NCBI RefSeq assembly: GCF_000765145.1
Contig: NZ_JMGA01000004.1
Location: 24,728 to 88,727, forward strand
Direction of reading: 5' to 3'
DNA from: Desulfosporosinus sp. HMP52
GTDB taxonomy: Bacteria > Bacillota > Desulfitobacteriia > Desulfitobacteriales > Desulfitobacteriaceae
Length of the DNA: 64,000 nucleotides
Shown here: one piece after another, positions 1 through 8,251 of the stretch
Layout of the letters: every line of letters begins with the position of its first letter
How positions within the stretch are numbered: the stretch's first letter is position 1
Notes under the pieces: generated by a model
Databases searched by the model: none
What the model was told of the DNA's origin: nothing
Seen by the model: only the letters and a program-made list of their open reading frames with translations
Program-made: the position numbers and the translations under genes

Positions 1-576
1 AAGCTTTGCTTCCTGTTCTTTGAAGAAGCCATATTTTGCCTCGTTGGCGCGCTTTCTCAGCTCACGATTTTCGGACTGTAAGAAGGGCCCTAAACCTGAA
101 AGATTGCGTTCTTCTCCTTCAAACAGAATTTTAGCAGAGGCAAGCAGCTTCGTGTACTCCGTGGACAATTTGTTTTCCAACTGCAGATCTTCAACAATCT
201 CAGGCTTAAAGGTTTTAAGGGTTAATTCTGCTATATTAAACAATTGTTTGCCCCATTGTCCTTCCAGCTCCTCACGGTAAGGAGAAGTAAGCAATGCTTG
301 ATAGAATTCGGAAATCAATCCTTGATAGATCGGTGTTGTGTCATCGAAGTATTCCTGCTCTTTTTCGTAATAGGAATCTGTGGTATCTACGGAATGGCGG
401 ATTGAGACGAGTTGGGACATTGATTCGAACTCGCTTCGCAAGAGGTTAATCTGGGTCAGGGAGGCATTTTGTTCGGAGTAAGAAGGAGCTTGGCGAAACT
501 TATCGAGAAGGGTATTAAACTCTGACTGCAGTTCGGTAATGTTGGGTCTTAGGTAAGGGTATTCTTTGAATTTCAT
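1..576 (-). CDS. M3 family oligoendopeptidase, N-terminal part (runs off the window)
   Basis: The reverse strand is open from an ATG at 576 to the first base (192 codons, no stop). An excellent ribosome binding site, gaggtgactctca, precedes the ATG. The protein starts MKFKEYPYLRPNITELQSEF and continues as a long helical, acidic domain. This is the N-terminal helical lobe of PepF/M3-type zinc oligoendopeptidases, cytoplasmic enzymes that cleave short peptides. The HExxH zinc site lies beyond the edge, so catalytic integrity cannot be judged. Its promoter must lie in the repeat-rich block at 577 and above. The family call rests on overall resemblance and is fairly secure. Confidence 0.75.
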   Translation of the reverse strand, partial: MKFKEYPYLRPNITELQSEFNTLLDKFRQAPSYSEQNASLTQINLLRSEFESMSQLVSIRHSVDTTDSYYEKEQEYFDDTTPIYQGLISEFYQALLTSPYREELEGQWGKQLFNIAELTLKTFKPEIVEDLQLENKLSTEYTKLLASAKILFEGEERNLSGLGPFLQSENRELRKRANEAKYGFFKEQEAKL

Positions 577-687
577 TGAGAGTCACCTCTATTAAAGTTT
601 TTGAGCGCTTTCAAGCGGCTTCTTTAAGTTTCAGATTTGAGCCAGATCTTTTGGATACAGGGTACGGTTCTGTCGGGCTCTGGGGGA

Positions 688-947
688 GCGCTTTTCTGCA
701 CGCGTCTGCGAGTTCCACCGCTGGTTCGTTGGACGGTTCGCGAGCGCGTCCGAACCTCCGGGTATGCCTGCATGTGTGCCGCTCCTTGCCATCCTGCAAG
801 AAGGCTAATACGTGCGAAGACAGTGTCTTCGGGCACCGCGGCATCAGTCCATCCATGGACAAGTCCTGCGGCGCGCTACGAGGACGCGAACCGTCGGCAT
901 TCGCCTTAGCGCGGTTCCACTGACGCAACCGCTTTGCAGAAAAGCGC
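688..947. repeat. Interrupted large inverted repeat
   Basis: GCGCTTTTCTGCA at 688-700 is the exact reverse complement of 935-947. GACGGTTCGCG at 732-742 is the reverse complement of 885-895. The same order and spacing on both arms suggests a long imperfect hairpin of about 260 bp. No coding function is evident. Confidence 0.55.
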
Positions 948-1083
948 TTCTCCAGCCAGCTTGCTAGGAGTGAAAGCAATACTTAGGTGGGGCTCAGGTA
1001 AGGCTCTGCGAAATCTTTAGCGTGTTAGGAAGACAGTCCTTTAGATTTTCATCATCTACCCCCAAAGGGGTGGTTTCACCCAC

Positions 1084-1435
1084 AAGAGTGAACGAATTTC
1101 ATGGAGAGGCGATAGGGCCCACAAAGCTTGCCCGGGGAAGCGTAGCCAGCGGTTCACTTCAGATATTTCCCAGAGGTTTTGCACGAAAGTGTCCGGTACG
1201 ATAGTCTCCAGTGGAGAGTATCGCCGAAGCCGTGATCCCTTAAGGAATCCCTAACGGCGTAGGATACATTTTCGCTGAAGCTGCTATCTCCAAAGAATAC
1301 TTATCCGCTGAAGACGCTCCCACGCAAGCGCGTGGGTTAGCCCCGGAATGTTGATTGACAAGAAACACTGTCTTCGCTCGAATTAGCAGGTCTTGCAGGA
1401 TGTGGACAAAGCCGCCTGCTCCAAGGACCCTAGTT
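1084..1435. repeat. Long direct repeat, copy A
   Basis: Diverged copy of the sequence at 1541-1790. Shared landmarks, in order: ATGGAGAGGCG, GCACGAAAGTGTCCGGT, a 49-base stretch at 1266-1314 with one visible difference from 1658-1706, and a tail around ggatgtggacaaagccgcctg. Copy A has roughly 60 extra bases after the GTGTCCGGT landmark. Confidence 0.6.
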
Positions 1436-1540
1436 CATCCTCTGACGGTGCTGCCTTAGTAGCGGCATGAATGGCTACCATGAAAACACCCCAAAACACT
1501 CTTAGGATAAAAGACCTGAAAGACAGGGCGGCTTCGATCC

Positions 1541-1790
1541 ACAGGAGTGAACTCATTGCATGGAGAGGCGGTAAAGCACACAAAACTTTCGTGGGAAGCG
1601 AAGCCACGGGTTCACCTCAGGTATTACCCGGAGGTTTGGCACGAAAGTGTCCGGTGGACATTTTCGCTGAAGCGGCTATCTCCAAAGAATACTTATCCGC
1701 TGAAGATCGCTCCCGCGAAAGCGAGTGGGCGAGCCTCGGAATGCTGAGTGTACGGATGTGGGCGAAGCTGCCTGCCCCGAAGGACCTATG
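1541..1790. repeat. Long direct repeat, copy B
   Basis: Second copy of the repeat at 1084-1435, ending next to the stop codon of the metallo-hydrolase gene. It lacks the insertion seen in copy A. In place of the GC stem of copy A it has a short palindrome near 1709-1728 (cgctcccgcgaaagcgagtg). Confidence 0.6.
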
Positions 1791-1795
1791 CGATT

Positions 1796-2782
1796 CTACG
1801 AACGAGGCAATACCCAAGTCACTCCAGTCTCTTGGATAGCCACTTTTTCGATTTGCCCCGCAGCCGCTTGGCGGAAACGCAGGATAGGCTCATCCATGGG
1901 CTCTCTAGATAGCTTAAAAGCCCCCCAATGCATAGGGATAACCCATTTTGCTGACATCTCCTCGCCCATTTTCCAGGCCTGTTCAGGAGTTGCATGCTTA
2001 TCCTCAAAAGACTTTGGTGAATATGCCCCAATACCCAGGATCGCTAAGTCAATGGGTATCCCATTCAGTTGTTGTTTGATTAATTCCGTATAGCCTGTGT
2101 CGGCTCCGAAGAAAATATTTATACCGTTTTTAGATAATAAGAGACTGTTGGCTTCCATACCTTTTTTCCAGGGTATTCTGGCTCCCCAGTGTTTTCCTTC
2201 GATGGCCTTAACCGTGACTCCAGCCAAGCAGGTAGTTTCTTGCCAGTGTAGCTCTTCAATAGATTTGTAGTTCATACCGTTCCACAGGGGGAGAGTGTTT
2301 TTGGCAGTAATAGCAAAGGTATTTGCTGATTGGAACTTGCGTAAAGTTGGATAATCAAAGTGGTCTGTGTGAGCGTGGGATACCAGCATCAAATCTATTG
2401 GACCAACTTCATCACTCTTCAAAGGTGAAGCGATGTAACGACTGGGGCCTATTGTCAGGTTCCCTACGGGAGTAATACCAATGTGTGAATATAAGGCGGG
2501 GTCAATAAGAATTCTAGTTCCGAAAAAGTTAATCAAAAAACTGGCATGGCCCAGCCAGGCTACAGTAACTTCAGAGTTTGACCATTTTTGTGGAGTTGGG
2601 ATATGCTTCGGTATTATTAATTTGTTTTGATGTTCGTCATCTAAGACATTATTAATGGCAATATAACCTCCAGTCAAGCCAAGAGTACCTAACAGGCCAA
2701 GGCTAATAAATCTACGCCGTGTATATTGATTCTGGGGGGCCCTAGGTAACTCTGAGTCCAACAAATCGTCTTTATCTTTCAA
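1796..2782 (-). CDS. Tat-exported metallo-beta-lactamase-fold hydrolase (NAPE-PLD-like / UPF0173-like)
   Basis: 328 residues. The N-terminus has a twin-arginine signal (TRRRFISLGLLGTLG, about residues 21-35) followed by a hydrophobic stretch, so the protein is probably exported folded by the Tat system or membrane-anchored. The metallo-beta-lactamase motif follows: WLGHASFLINFFGTRILIDP, then SHAHTDHFDYPTL (HxHxDH). Later come an H near EGKHWG, the metal-bridging aspartate in FFGADTGYTE, and the C-terminal histidine in MHWGAF. This arrangement is typical of zinc hydrolases related to NAPE-PLD and RomA; the substrate is unknown. A tatA gene lies at 11865. Transcription runs into the repeat block. 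Confidence 0.85.
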   Translation of the reverse strand: MKDKDDLLDSELPRAPQNQYTRRRFISLGLLGTLGLTGGYIAINNVLDDEHQNKLIIPKHIPTPQKWSNSEVTVAWLGHASFLINFFGTRILIDPALYSHIGITPVGNLTIGPSRYIASPLKSDEVGPIDLMLVSHAHTDHFDYPTLRKFQSANTFAITAKNTLPLWNGMNYKSIEELHWQETTCLAGVTVKAIEGKHWGARIPWKKGMEANSLLLSKNGINIFFGADTGYTELIKQQLNGIPIDLAILGIGAYSPKSFEDKHATPEQAWKMGEEMSAKWVIPMHWGAFKLSREPMDEPILRFRQAAAGQIEKVAIQETGVTWVLPRS

Positions 2783-2946
2783 ACTATCACCCCTGTATGA
2801 ACCTTCAGGAATATTAGAATAGCTCCACTTTACATTTTAAGATTATATTTAGTATTTGGTGAATATATCCAAATGCAATTATCCGGTTTTCTGAGAAATC
2901 CATTGAAAGATTTCATAAACTATGTAGATGGAATACACACTGTACG

Positions 2947-3084
2947 ATGGCGAATGCAAAAAGAGAGCAAGCAAAAAGAAAGCAAGCAAAAAGAGAGCAA
3001 GTGAAAAGAGAACAAGTGAAAAGAGAACAAACAAAAAGAGTGAACAATAAAAAGAATCCAAGCAAAAAGGGGAGTGACCTATGA
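2947..3084 (+). CDS. Possible 45-residue peptide made of (A/V)KREQ repeats, overlapping the DUF4434 gene by ATGA
   Basis: An ATG at 2947 opens a frame of 45 residues starting MANAKREQAKRKQAKREQ. It ends in a TGA that overlaps the ATG of the next gene (ATGA at 3081-3084), the arrangement seen in translationally coupled genes. The body is six pentapeptide units of the type AKREQ/VKREQ, encoded by six 15-bp tandem repeats in register with the codons. The product would be extremely basic and helical. I see no good Shine-Dalgarno sequence before the ATG. It could equally be a non-coding tandem repeat that happens to be open. Confidence 0.35.
   Translation: MANAKREQAKRKQAKREQVKREQVKREQTKRVNNKKNPSKKGSDL
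2956..3045 (+). repeat. Six tandem 15-bp repeats
   Basis: Units begin at 2956, 2971, 2986, 3001, 3016 and 3031. Units 1 and 3 are identical (gcaaaaagagagcaa) and units 4 and 5 are identical (gtgaaaagagaacaa). The last unit is diverged. The period of 15 keeps the pentapeptide frame described at 2947. Confidence 0.9.
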
Positions 3085-4079
3085 GAATATGGCGGGTGCT
3101 TTGTAATTGGTGGAAGTGGATTTACTACTTTTGCCGAAGATCCCCTAAGAAAGCTAAAATTCGCCCAACCTTTGGCAGCACGTTTATTCAATATTGGTAC
3201 TGTCAAAACTGGGACTTTGATCGTTGGCTGGAAGAGTATCAAATGTTGCAAAAGATAGGAATTAGTGAAATTATCCTTCAGAACATTGCTGATACCAAAT
3301 CTCAGTACGCGGTTTATCCAACGAAGATGGAAGGATACACCTGTAATAGTATCGATATGGTTGAAACTGCCTTGAGTGCCGCCGATAGTATAGGCATGAA
3401 TGTGCGTATTGGTCTAGGGTATAGCCATGACTGGTGGTCTAACGATATTTATGAACATACCTGGCTGGAGGACGAGGCTGAAGTCAACAAGCAAATGGTA
3501 TTAGAGATTGTTAGGATGTATGGTGGACATAAAGCACTAAAAGGTTGGTATATTCCCTATGAGTTTCACCCGCTAACAGCCCTGAGTATTTTCCAACAGG
3601 CAGATCTGAATAGATTTTTTAAAGAGATTGCCAACACCATCAAGGCTAACAGTTCCCAAGATATCATGGTTGCTCCCTACTATAAAGCTCAGTTGACCTG
3701 GAATATTACTTTGGCATCTTGGGCCTATAGTGTGCATCATATTTTATATGATACAGGGATCGATATTCTTGCCTTGCAGGATAGTATTGGAGCAGGCTTT
3801 AACTCCCTGAATCATTTAGATCAAATTTATGCCTATACAAGGAAGGCTACGGACGAAATCGGAATGACTCTCTATGCCATCACAGAAACTTTTGAGGTTA
3901 ATGGCACGGAATATTTATCGGCTAAACAACATCGGATTAGTGAGCAACTGGCCAGAGAATCTGCTTATGTAAGGGGGTTCGTAGCTTTTAGCATCAACCA
4001 CTATCAGAATCCTAAAGAAGCTGCCCAGGCAACTGGTTATAAGGATTACTATAACTACTATCTCGAACACAAACAATAA
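3081..4079 (+). CDS. DUF4434 domain protein (TIM-barrel, glycosidase-like)
   Basis: 332 residues. After a short basic, hydrophobic N-terminus (MRIWRVLCNWWKWIYYF, possibly an uncleaved membrane anchor) the protein follows the DUF4434 pattern: TFGSTFIQYWYCQNWDFDRW, EIILQNIADTKSQYAVYP, GWYIPYEFHP, and DILALQDSIGAGF. DUF4434 proteins are predicted beta/alpha barrels related to glycoside hydrolases; the conserved acidic residues here (E in IPYEF, D in LQDS) would be active-site candidates. ggggagtgacct sits just before the ATG, and the start overlaps the stop of the KREQ-repeat frame. No sugar-related neighbours point to a substrate. Confidence 0.75.
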   Translation: MRIWRVLCNWWKWIYYFCRRSPKKAKIRPTFGSTFIQYWYCQNWDFDRWLEEYQMLQKIGISEIILQNIADTKSQYAVYPTKMEGYTCNSIDMVETALSAADSIGMNVRIGLGYSHDWWSNDIYEHTWLEDEAEVNKQMVLEIVRMYGGHKALKGWYIPYEFHPLTALSIFQQADLNRFFKEIANTIKANSSQDIMVAPYYKAQLTWNITLASWAYSVHHILYDTGIDILALQDSIGAGFNSLNHLDQIYAYTRKATDEIGMTLYAITETFEVNGTEYLSAKQHRISEQLARESAYVRGFVAFSINHYQNPKEAAQATGYKDYYNYYLEHKQ

Positions 4080-4094
4080 GATTTATAAATTCCG

Positions 4095-4123
4095 CAACAT
4101 TCACTTCTTGTAAGTGGATGTTG
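4095..4123 (+). terminator. Hairpin after the DUF4434 gene
   Basis: Stem caacattcactt/aagtggatgttg with a 5-base loop, 16 bases after the stop codon. There is no clear U-run, so it may be an inefficient terminator. Confidence 0.4.
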
Positions 4124-4156
4124 TGATTTGCAGGTGTTCACTTATGCCTCTAAATA

Positions 4157-5329
4157 CTACAAATTCTCGAGGAATAGACGGACAACATCCGCTCCACCTA
4201 CTATAGTTCCGATTGAGCCGCCTAAGTTGGCTAAGGTAACAATAATCAGAATTCTGGTGACCTTATTATTCCAAAAACCCTTAAGGCTAAAAACATCCTC
4301 GGAAAGATTCTCAAAATCTCGAACACTGGGGCGGCGGAGATAGGCTTGAACAATTCCGGCAAACCATCCGGCTGCAATCAGAGGGTGTAAGGTAGTGATA
4401 GGAGCTACGACAAAGGATGTAAGAATCGTCAGAGGATGACCAAAAGCAAGTGCAGTTCCCAAGGCAGCAAAGGATCCGGTCCAGAGTACCCAACTTATAG
4501 TTTGCTGAATTCCAGCAGCAGGATTGGCAATAAAGGTATAGACCATAACTGCCAGGATTAGAAGGGGAATAGACCAACCGATAATTTTGAGGGTTTTTGA
4601 TTGCGCTGGTACTTCAGAGAGCTTTGCTAAATCGTGCTCCTTTTTCAGTTCTTCTTTGATTCCGGGGACGTGGGCAGCCCCTAAGACTGCCACAACTTTG
4701 CTTCCTGGGGCGTCTTTAATTTTTTGTGCTAAATACTGATCTCGTTCGTCTATCAAAGGAAGTTTTAACTTTGGGAAGCTTACGGTAAATTCATTAAGTA
4801 TGGAATTAAGCATATCCTGTGATTTCATCTTCTCCAGATCCTCTTCAGAAATGTCTTCATCATCAAAAATACTAAAGAAAATCCCTGTAAGAAGCTTAAC
4901 TTTTCCCCAGAACCCTACACCTTGCCAAATCCGGGAAAAGGTAATTTGGATGTTTCTATCTGCCAGTACTAGGTTGGCTCCTATTTCTTTGGCAGACTCA
5001 GCCCCTTGAATCATCTCTTGACCGGCATTAATTCCAAATTGTTTGGCGAGACGCTTTTGAAAGGAAGAGATTACAAGATTTATTAGCAGTAAAGTTGCCT
5101 TCTTTTCTTTAATAATCTTGAAGATATCAGTTTCCTTCCACTTATTACCTTCAATGATTGTTTGATAGCGTGGTTCATCTAATTCTAAACAAACTGAGTC
5201 AGGCCTTTCCGCTTCAATAACTTCTTTCACAAGTTCTGCACTTTGCTTGGATACGTGAGCAGTTCCGATTAGAATGAATTCTTTACCGTATAGATCGACT
5301 CTAGAAATGCTTTCGTTTTCTTCGAACAT
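4157..5329 (-). CDS. TraB/PrgY family membrane protein
   Basis: 390 residues. The soluble N-terminal domain has the TraB motifs GTAHVSKQSAELV (about residues 18-30), CLELDEPRY and, later, VAVLGAAHVPGIKEEL (about 215-230). The C-terminal third has several hydrophobic segments (SIPLLILAVMVYTFIA, VLWTGSFAALGTALAFG, LTILTSFVVAPITTLHP, RILIIVTLANLGGSIGTIV), so it is anchored in the membrane. The GxxH and E residues resemble a metal-dependent protease-like fold. Enterococcal homologues shut down pheromone activity; archaeal and clostridial members are largely uncharacterised. The gene appears monocistronic. Confidence 0.85.
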   Translation of the reverse strand: MFEENESISRVDLYGKEFILIGTAHVSKQSAELVKEVIEAERPDSVCLELDEPRYQTIIEGNKWKETDIFKIIKEKKATLLLINLVISSFQKRLAKQFGINAGQEMIQGAESAKEIGANLVLADRNIQITFSRIWQGVGFWGKVKLLTGIFFSIFDDEDISEEDLEKMKSQDMLNSILNEFTVSFPKLKLPLIDERDQYLAQKIKDAPGSKVVAVLGAAHVPGIKEELKKEHDLAKLSEVPAQSKTLKIIGWSIPLLILAVMVYTFIANPAAGIQQTISWVLWTGSFAALGTALAFGHPLTILTSFVVAPITTLHPLIAAGWFAGIVQAYLRRPSVRDFENLSEDVFSLKGFWNNKVTRILIIVTLANLGGSIGTIVGGADVVRLFLENL

Positions 5330-5431
5330 AATTACCGTCCTTTAGCTTTAATCTTACTGCCTTGACATCTTTTCTCAAAGTTCATTGTACTCTAATTTCC
5401 CCCTGTACTACAAATTTGTTCCGGCAGAAAA

Positions 5432-5458
5432 ACTTAGAAAAAAAGCTCCCCGGGGAGC
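5432..5458 (-). terminator. Rho-independent terminator for the HdrD-like gene
   Basis: On the reverse strand, gctccccggggagc (5445-5458) is followed directly by a run of T interrupted by few other bases (complement of the A-rich 5432-5444). It lies downstream of the gene that ends at 5611. Confidence 0.6.
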
Positions 5459-5467
5459 CAAAACAGT

Positions 5468-5504
5468 GAAAGCACGTTGAGTGTCCAGTTCAACGTGCTT
5501 TCAT
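5468..5504. terminator. 14-bp perfect hairpin upstream of the terminator
   Basis: tgaaagcacgttga at 5468-5481 pairs perfectly with 5491-5504, loop of nine bases. It lies between the HdrD-like gene and the GC terminator, and may act as a tandem terminator or transcript-stabilising hairpin. Confidence 0.6.
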
Positions 5505-5610
5505 GATTATATTATGGAGGTTTTCTTCTCAAACAGCCGGAGGATACTGTTTAAAGAAGGCACTTCCAACATTTTAACCGCCTTGGAGAATAAACCAATA
5601 ACCATTAAAT

Positions 5611-7227
5611 CTAATCTTCTAAAAACTCCAGGAAAGGTTTATCCATACCAACTAGTGCGTTGACCATTAGTTCTACTAAACCACCATATTGAACATTAAA
5701 TTTCTCGGTTGCTTCATAGAACTCCAGAATGTCACGAATAGCTCCTTTACAATTAGAACAAGGTGCACAAACATATTTAGGGACTGAAACATTTTCCATG
5801 CTGTCCTGGAAGGCTCCAAGAATCTGGTTAAACTTCATCCGAGTGCTTATTTTATTTCTCCATTCGGAGAAATTCATCGAATTCGTAATGGCAAACCCGC
5901 CGCCTCCGCCGCAGCAGTAATTGTCAACTCCGTGAGGTGTCATTTCTCTAAATTGAGGACTAATCACTTTCAAAACATTTCTCTGAGGTTCGACGATTCC
6001 CATCCCTCGGACATAATTGCAAGGATCGTGAAGGGTTACGGGAAAATTATTCTTACTGGGATCTAGCTTTAACCGTTTATCCCTAACCATATCCCAAAGG
6101 AGAGGGAGACAACTCTCAACCGGAACTTTTGCATCCCCATAAACCATCCGATCTCCTACAATTGCCGAAGCTTTGTGGGCATGACCGCACTCTGCAATAA
6201 CTATACGATTGACTCCTAATTCTTTGGCCACTTTCATTTGCTTAACAGCCAGGGTCTTGGCTTGGAAATCATCGTACCAGATGCCATAATTGACATTATC
6301 ATATCCGGTGATTTCACTACTTAGAGTCCAGTCTAGACCAGCTTCTTCGAAAAGAATGGCAAAAGCGATAGGGTTTTCAGGCCAAGCCATGTACTCGCCG
6401 GCATTATGTAAGAGCAGAATATCTGCACCTTTTTTATCAATGGGGAACTTAATCTTCCGACCATATTTCTCTTCGATTTCCTCTTCCAAAAACTCAATCG
6501 TGTCCAGGAAAGCCGGTTTGGTAATGCCTGTCGAGGAGCCAGTTTTCAGTTGGAGAACGGTACCTTTGGTATGTAAGGGAAGAGGGGCTATGCCCATTTC
6601 TTGGCTGAAGATCTTACGAATCTCTTTGGTGAGGATAGCATTATCTAAGCCTAAGGGGCAGGTTTGAGCACAACGCCGACAAAGATTGCAGCGGTATGCT
6701 AATTCCCCGAGACGGGCTATGGTCTCCCAGTTCACATCGATATCAGCTCCGACGAAACGACCCAGTAGTTTTCCGCTTAGACTGAAGTACTTCTTGACAA
6801 TTTTCCTGAGGACTTCCGAGCGGAAAATAGGACGATATAATTCGTTTTTTCCAGACGCTTCGTAGATATGGCAGGCAGCAGAACAAGTATCACATTTTGC
6901 GCAGTATTCGAAGGATAATAGGAAGGGTTGGAGCACTCCGTTGTTGGCATCCGAAAAGCTTTTTTCTAGGCCAAAGATGAATTTGCGTACGAACTCATCT
7001 TCTTCGTCCTTGGTTTTTGGACGAATTAAGGTATCAATACCAACATAGCCATCAAGAGATGTACAGAATTTTTCTTGCCAAGCGGGCTTTGGATCAGTTA
7101 GAGGGGGTTCCATGCCGGGCTTATTATAGGGTGGCAGTAAGGGCATGAGTTTGTCTGCTTCGAGTTTAATCAGTTGTTCATCCCGCCGTCCCATATCTTG
7201 GGGACGCAAATCTTTTTCATTGATCAT
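5611..7227 (-). CDS. HdrD/DsrK-like iron-sulfur protein with CCG domain
   Basis: 538 residues. Two [4Fe-4S] ferredoxin-type motifs are visible, CAKCDTCSAACHIY (109-122) and CNLCRRCAQTCPLG (180-193). The C-terminal half holds a cysteine-rich CCG domain: HDPCNYVRGMG, then NYCCGGGGGF, then CAPCSNCKGA. CCG domains bind the noncubane [4Fe-4S] cluster of heterodisulfide reductases; relatives include HdrD, DsrK, HmcF and TmcB, which pass electrons to disulfide or DsrC-type acceptors in the cytoplasm. It stands alone here, with no adjacent membrane cytochrome b (HdrE/DsrM-like) or dsr genes, so partners are unknown. The ATG at 7227 is preceded by a good site (agaggagagct). Confidence 0.85.
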   Translation of the reverse strand: MINEKDLRPQDMGRRDEQLIKLEADKLMPLLPPYNKPGMEPPLTDPKPAWQEKFCTSLDGYVGIDTLIRPKTKDEEDEFVRKFIFGLEKSFSDANNGVLQPFLLSFEYCAKCDTCSAACHIYEASGKNELYRPIFRSEVLRKIVKKYFSLSGKLLGRFVGADIDVNWETIARLGELAYRCNLCRRCAQTCPLGLDNAILTKEIRKIFSQEMGIAPLPLHTKGTVLQLKTGSSTGITKPAFLDTIEFLEEEIEEKYGRKIKFPIDKKGADILLLHNAGEYMAWPENPIAFAILFEEAGLDWTLSSEITGYDNVNYGIWYDDFQAKTLAVKQMKVAKELGVNRIVIAECGHAHKASAIVGDRMVYGDAKVPVESCLPLLWDMVRDKRLKLDPSKNNFPVTLHDPCNYVRGMGIVEPQRNVLKVISPQFREMTPHGVDNYCCGGGGGFAITNSMNFSEWRNKISTRMKFNQILGAFQDSMENVSVPKYVCAPCSNCKGAIRDILEFYEATEKFNVQYGGLVELMVNALVGMDKPFLEFLED

Positions 7228-7361
7228 TTTTAGCTCTCCTCTTCCGCAAGTTAACTCTCAAAATTATGTTAGTTATTCCTTGGGATACGCCCGTTCCGAA
7301 GATAAAAGAATTTAAATGAAAAACTTAACTATGCTATAATTTAAGAAAATAGGTACAATTA

Positions 7362-7510
7362 GTTATTGACATATGCCATATTCGATTTAATTATACTATG
7401 TACCGGGCATATGTCAATTACAAATTTATTCGATAAATCGAGCCTAAGCATTATTGACATATGTTCAAAACGGAGTATAATTCAAGTTATTAAGGGCATA
7501 TGTCAATAAC
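7362..7510. promoter_or_regulatory. Four copies of an ATTGACATATG operator in two inverted pairs
   Basis: Forward copies: gttattgacatatgcc at 7362-7377 and ttattgacatatgttc at 7451-7466. Reverse copies: gggcatatgtcaat at 7405-7418 and gggcatatgtcaataac at 7494-7510. Each forward copy faces a reverse copy, giving two widely spaced dyads. The forward elements contain a -35-like TTGACA, so a bound protein would compete with RNA polymerase. The natural candidate regulator is the DUF134 protein encoded in the operon (helix-turn-helix), but that is inference. Confidence 0.75.
7454..7481 (+). promoter_or_regulatory. Sigma-A type promoter of the DUF5320-MinD operon
   Basis: TTGACA at 7454-7459 and TATAAT at 7476-7481 with a 16-bp spacer. 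The -35 lies inside the third operator copy and the fourth copy lies just downstream of the expected start point. Confidence 0.75.
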
Positions 7511-7530
7511 TAAGGGGAGGGTAATAGCTA

Positions 7531-7740
7531 ATGCCAAGAAGAGATGGAACAGGACCAAACAGCTCATCAGGTAATGGTACTGGCTTAGGATTAGGGTCAG
7601 GCTACCGACGAGGTCCGGGGAAGAATTTTGCCAATGATCTAATTGAGCCAAAACAGAAAAGGGAATTGTTGCAAAAGCAAAAAGAGCTGCTGGAAAGAAA
7701 ACTTGATGACCTTAACAAGCAAATTATGAGTCAAAATTAG
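7531..7740 (+). CDS. DUF5320 family small protein
   Basis: 69 residues. The N-terminus is rich in Gly, Ser and Arg (MPRRDGTGPNSSSGNGTG, then GSGYRRGPGK), followed by a basic coiled-coil tail (KRELLQKQKELLERKLDDL, about residues 46-65). This layout, MPRRDGTGP plus a coiled coil, is characteristic of DUF5320 proteins, which sit beside NifX-like and ferredoxin-MinD genes in many anaerobes. The function is unknown. A strong site (aaggggagg, 7512-7520) precedes the ATG. First gene of the operator-controlled operon. Confidence 0.85.
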   Translation: MPRRDGTGPNSSSGNGTGLGLGSGYRRGPGKNFANDLIEPKQKRELLQKQKELLERKLDDLNKQIMSQN

Positions 7741-7870
7741 CAGTAAAAGTGGCAGGAGAATTCTCCTGTTACTTTTAGTACTAGTCATGACAGTTTCATA
7801 ACTGCACGGCTTCTGTGCTAAGTAGGAGATAGTTAAGGATTAGAAATAATGAATAATGAGGAGTAGGATA

Positions 7871-8251
7871 ATGCCAAGACCAAGAAAATGGAGAAAAGTG
7901 TGTTGTTTACCGGAAAGCAATCGTTTTGGGCCACTCAATAACCAAATAAATCTAGAGCACTTCGTAGTTATGACTGTAGATGAATATGAAACAATAAGGC
8001 TTATCGATCTAGAAGGCTTTACCCAAGAAGAGTGTGCTGACCAAATGAAGATTGCCCGTACTACTGTTCAACGAATTTACAATGATGCTCGAAAAAAACT
8101 TGCAGAATCCTTAGTCAATGGCAAAGTGTTAAGAATAGAAGGTGGGGATTATCAGCTTTGTGACGGGTTAGAAAAATCCTGCGGTTGTGGTGGTTGCCTC
8201 AGACATAAATGTGACAGAGGTTTTACCCCAAATGATAAGGGAGGTGAATGA
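7871..8251 (+). CDS. DUF134 family helix-turn-helix protein
   Basis: 126 residues from the ATG at 7871, chosen over an in-frame ATG at 7856 because gaggagtagg lies just before it and because family members start [12 protein letters not shown]. The middle is a sigma-70 region-4-like helix-turn-helix: [20 protein letters not shown] followed by [20 protein letters not shown]. The C-terminus is cysteine-rich ([11 protein letters not shown]) and may bind metal or an iron-sulfur cluster. DUF134 proteins are thought to be DNA-binding regulators. It is a good candidate for the protein that binds the ATTGACATATG sites. Its stop overlaps the next start (ATGA). Confidence 0.85.
   Translation: MPRPRKWRKVCCLPESNRFGPLNNQINLEHFVVMTVDEYETIRLIDLEGFTQEECADQMKIARTTVQRIYNDARKKLAESLVNGKVLRIEGGDYQLCDGLEKSCGCGGCLRHKCDRGFTPNDKGGE

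Larger units (their letters stand above)
577..1795. other. Gene-free, GC-richer block of degenerate direct and inverted repeats
   Basis: About 1.2 kb between the start of the peptidase gene and the end of the metallo-hydrolase gene. Open frames occur on both strands, but none has a convincing ribosome binding site or recognisable protein, and they overlap one another in the way GC-rich non-coding DNA does. The block holds one pair of long direct repeats (about 1084-1435 and 1541-1790) and at least two pairs of inverted repeats (688-700 with 935-947, and 790-826 with 1365-1402). Its composition differs from the AT-rich flanks. It may be remains of a mobile element or a structured RNA; I do not recognise it. 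Confidence 0.6.

Noticed and set aside
611..979. Open reverse frame of 122 codons in the repeat block
   Set aside because: No ribosome binding site, mostly Arg/Ser/Ala from GC-rich repeats, and overlapping frames on both strands are equally long.
2913..3251. Hydrophobic reverse-strand frame (FLLFTLFVCSLFTCSLF type)
   Set aside because: It is the antisense of the 15-bp KREQ repeats; no start site.
5481..5663. 60-codon forward frame beginning in the hairpin
   Set aside because: Overlaps the end of the HdrD-like gene in antisense and the terminator; no binding site.
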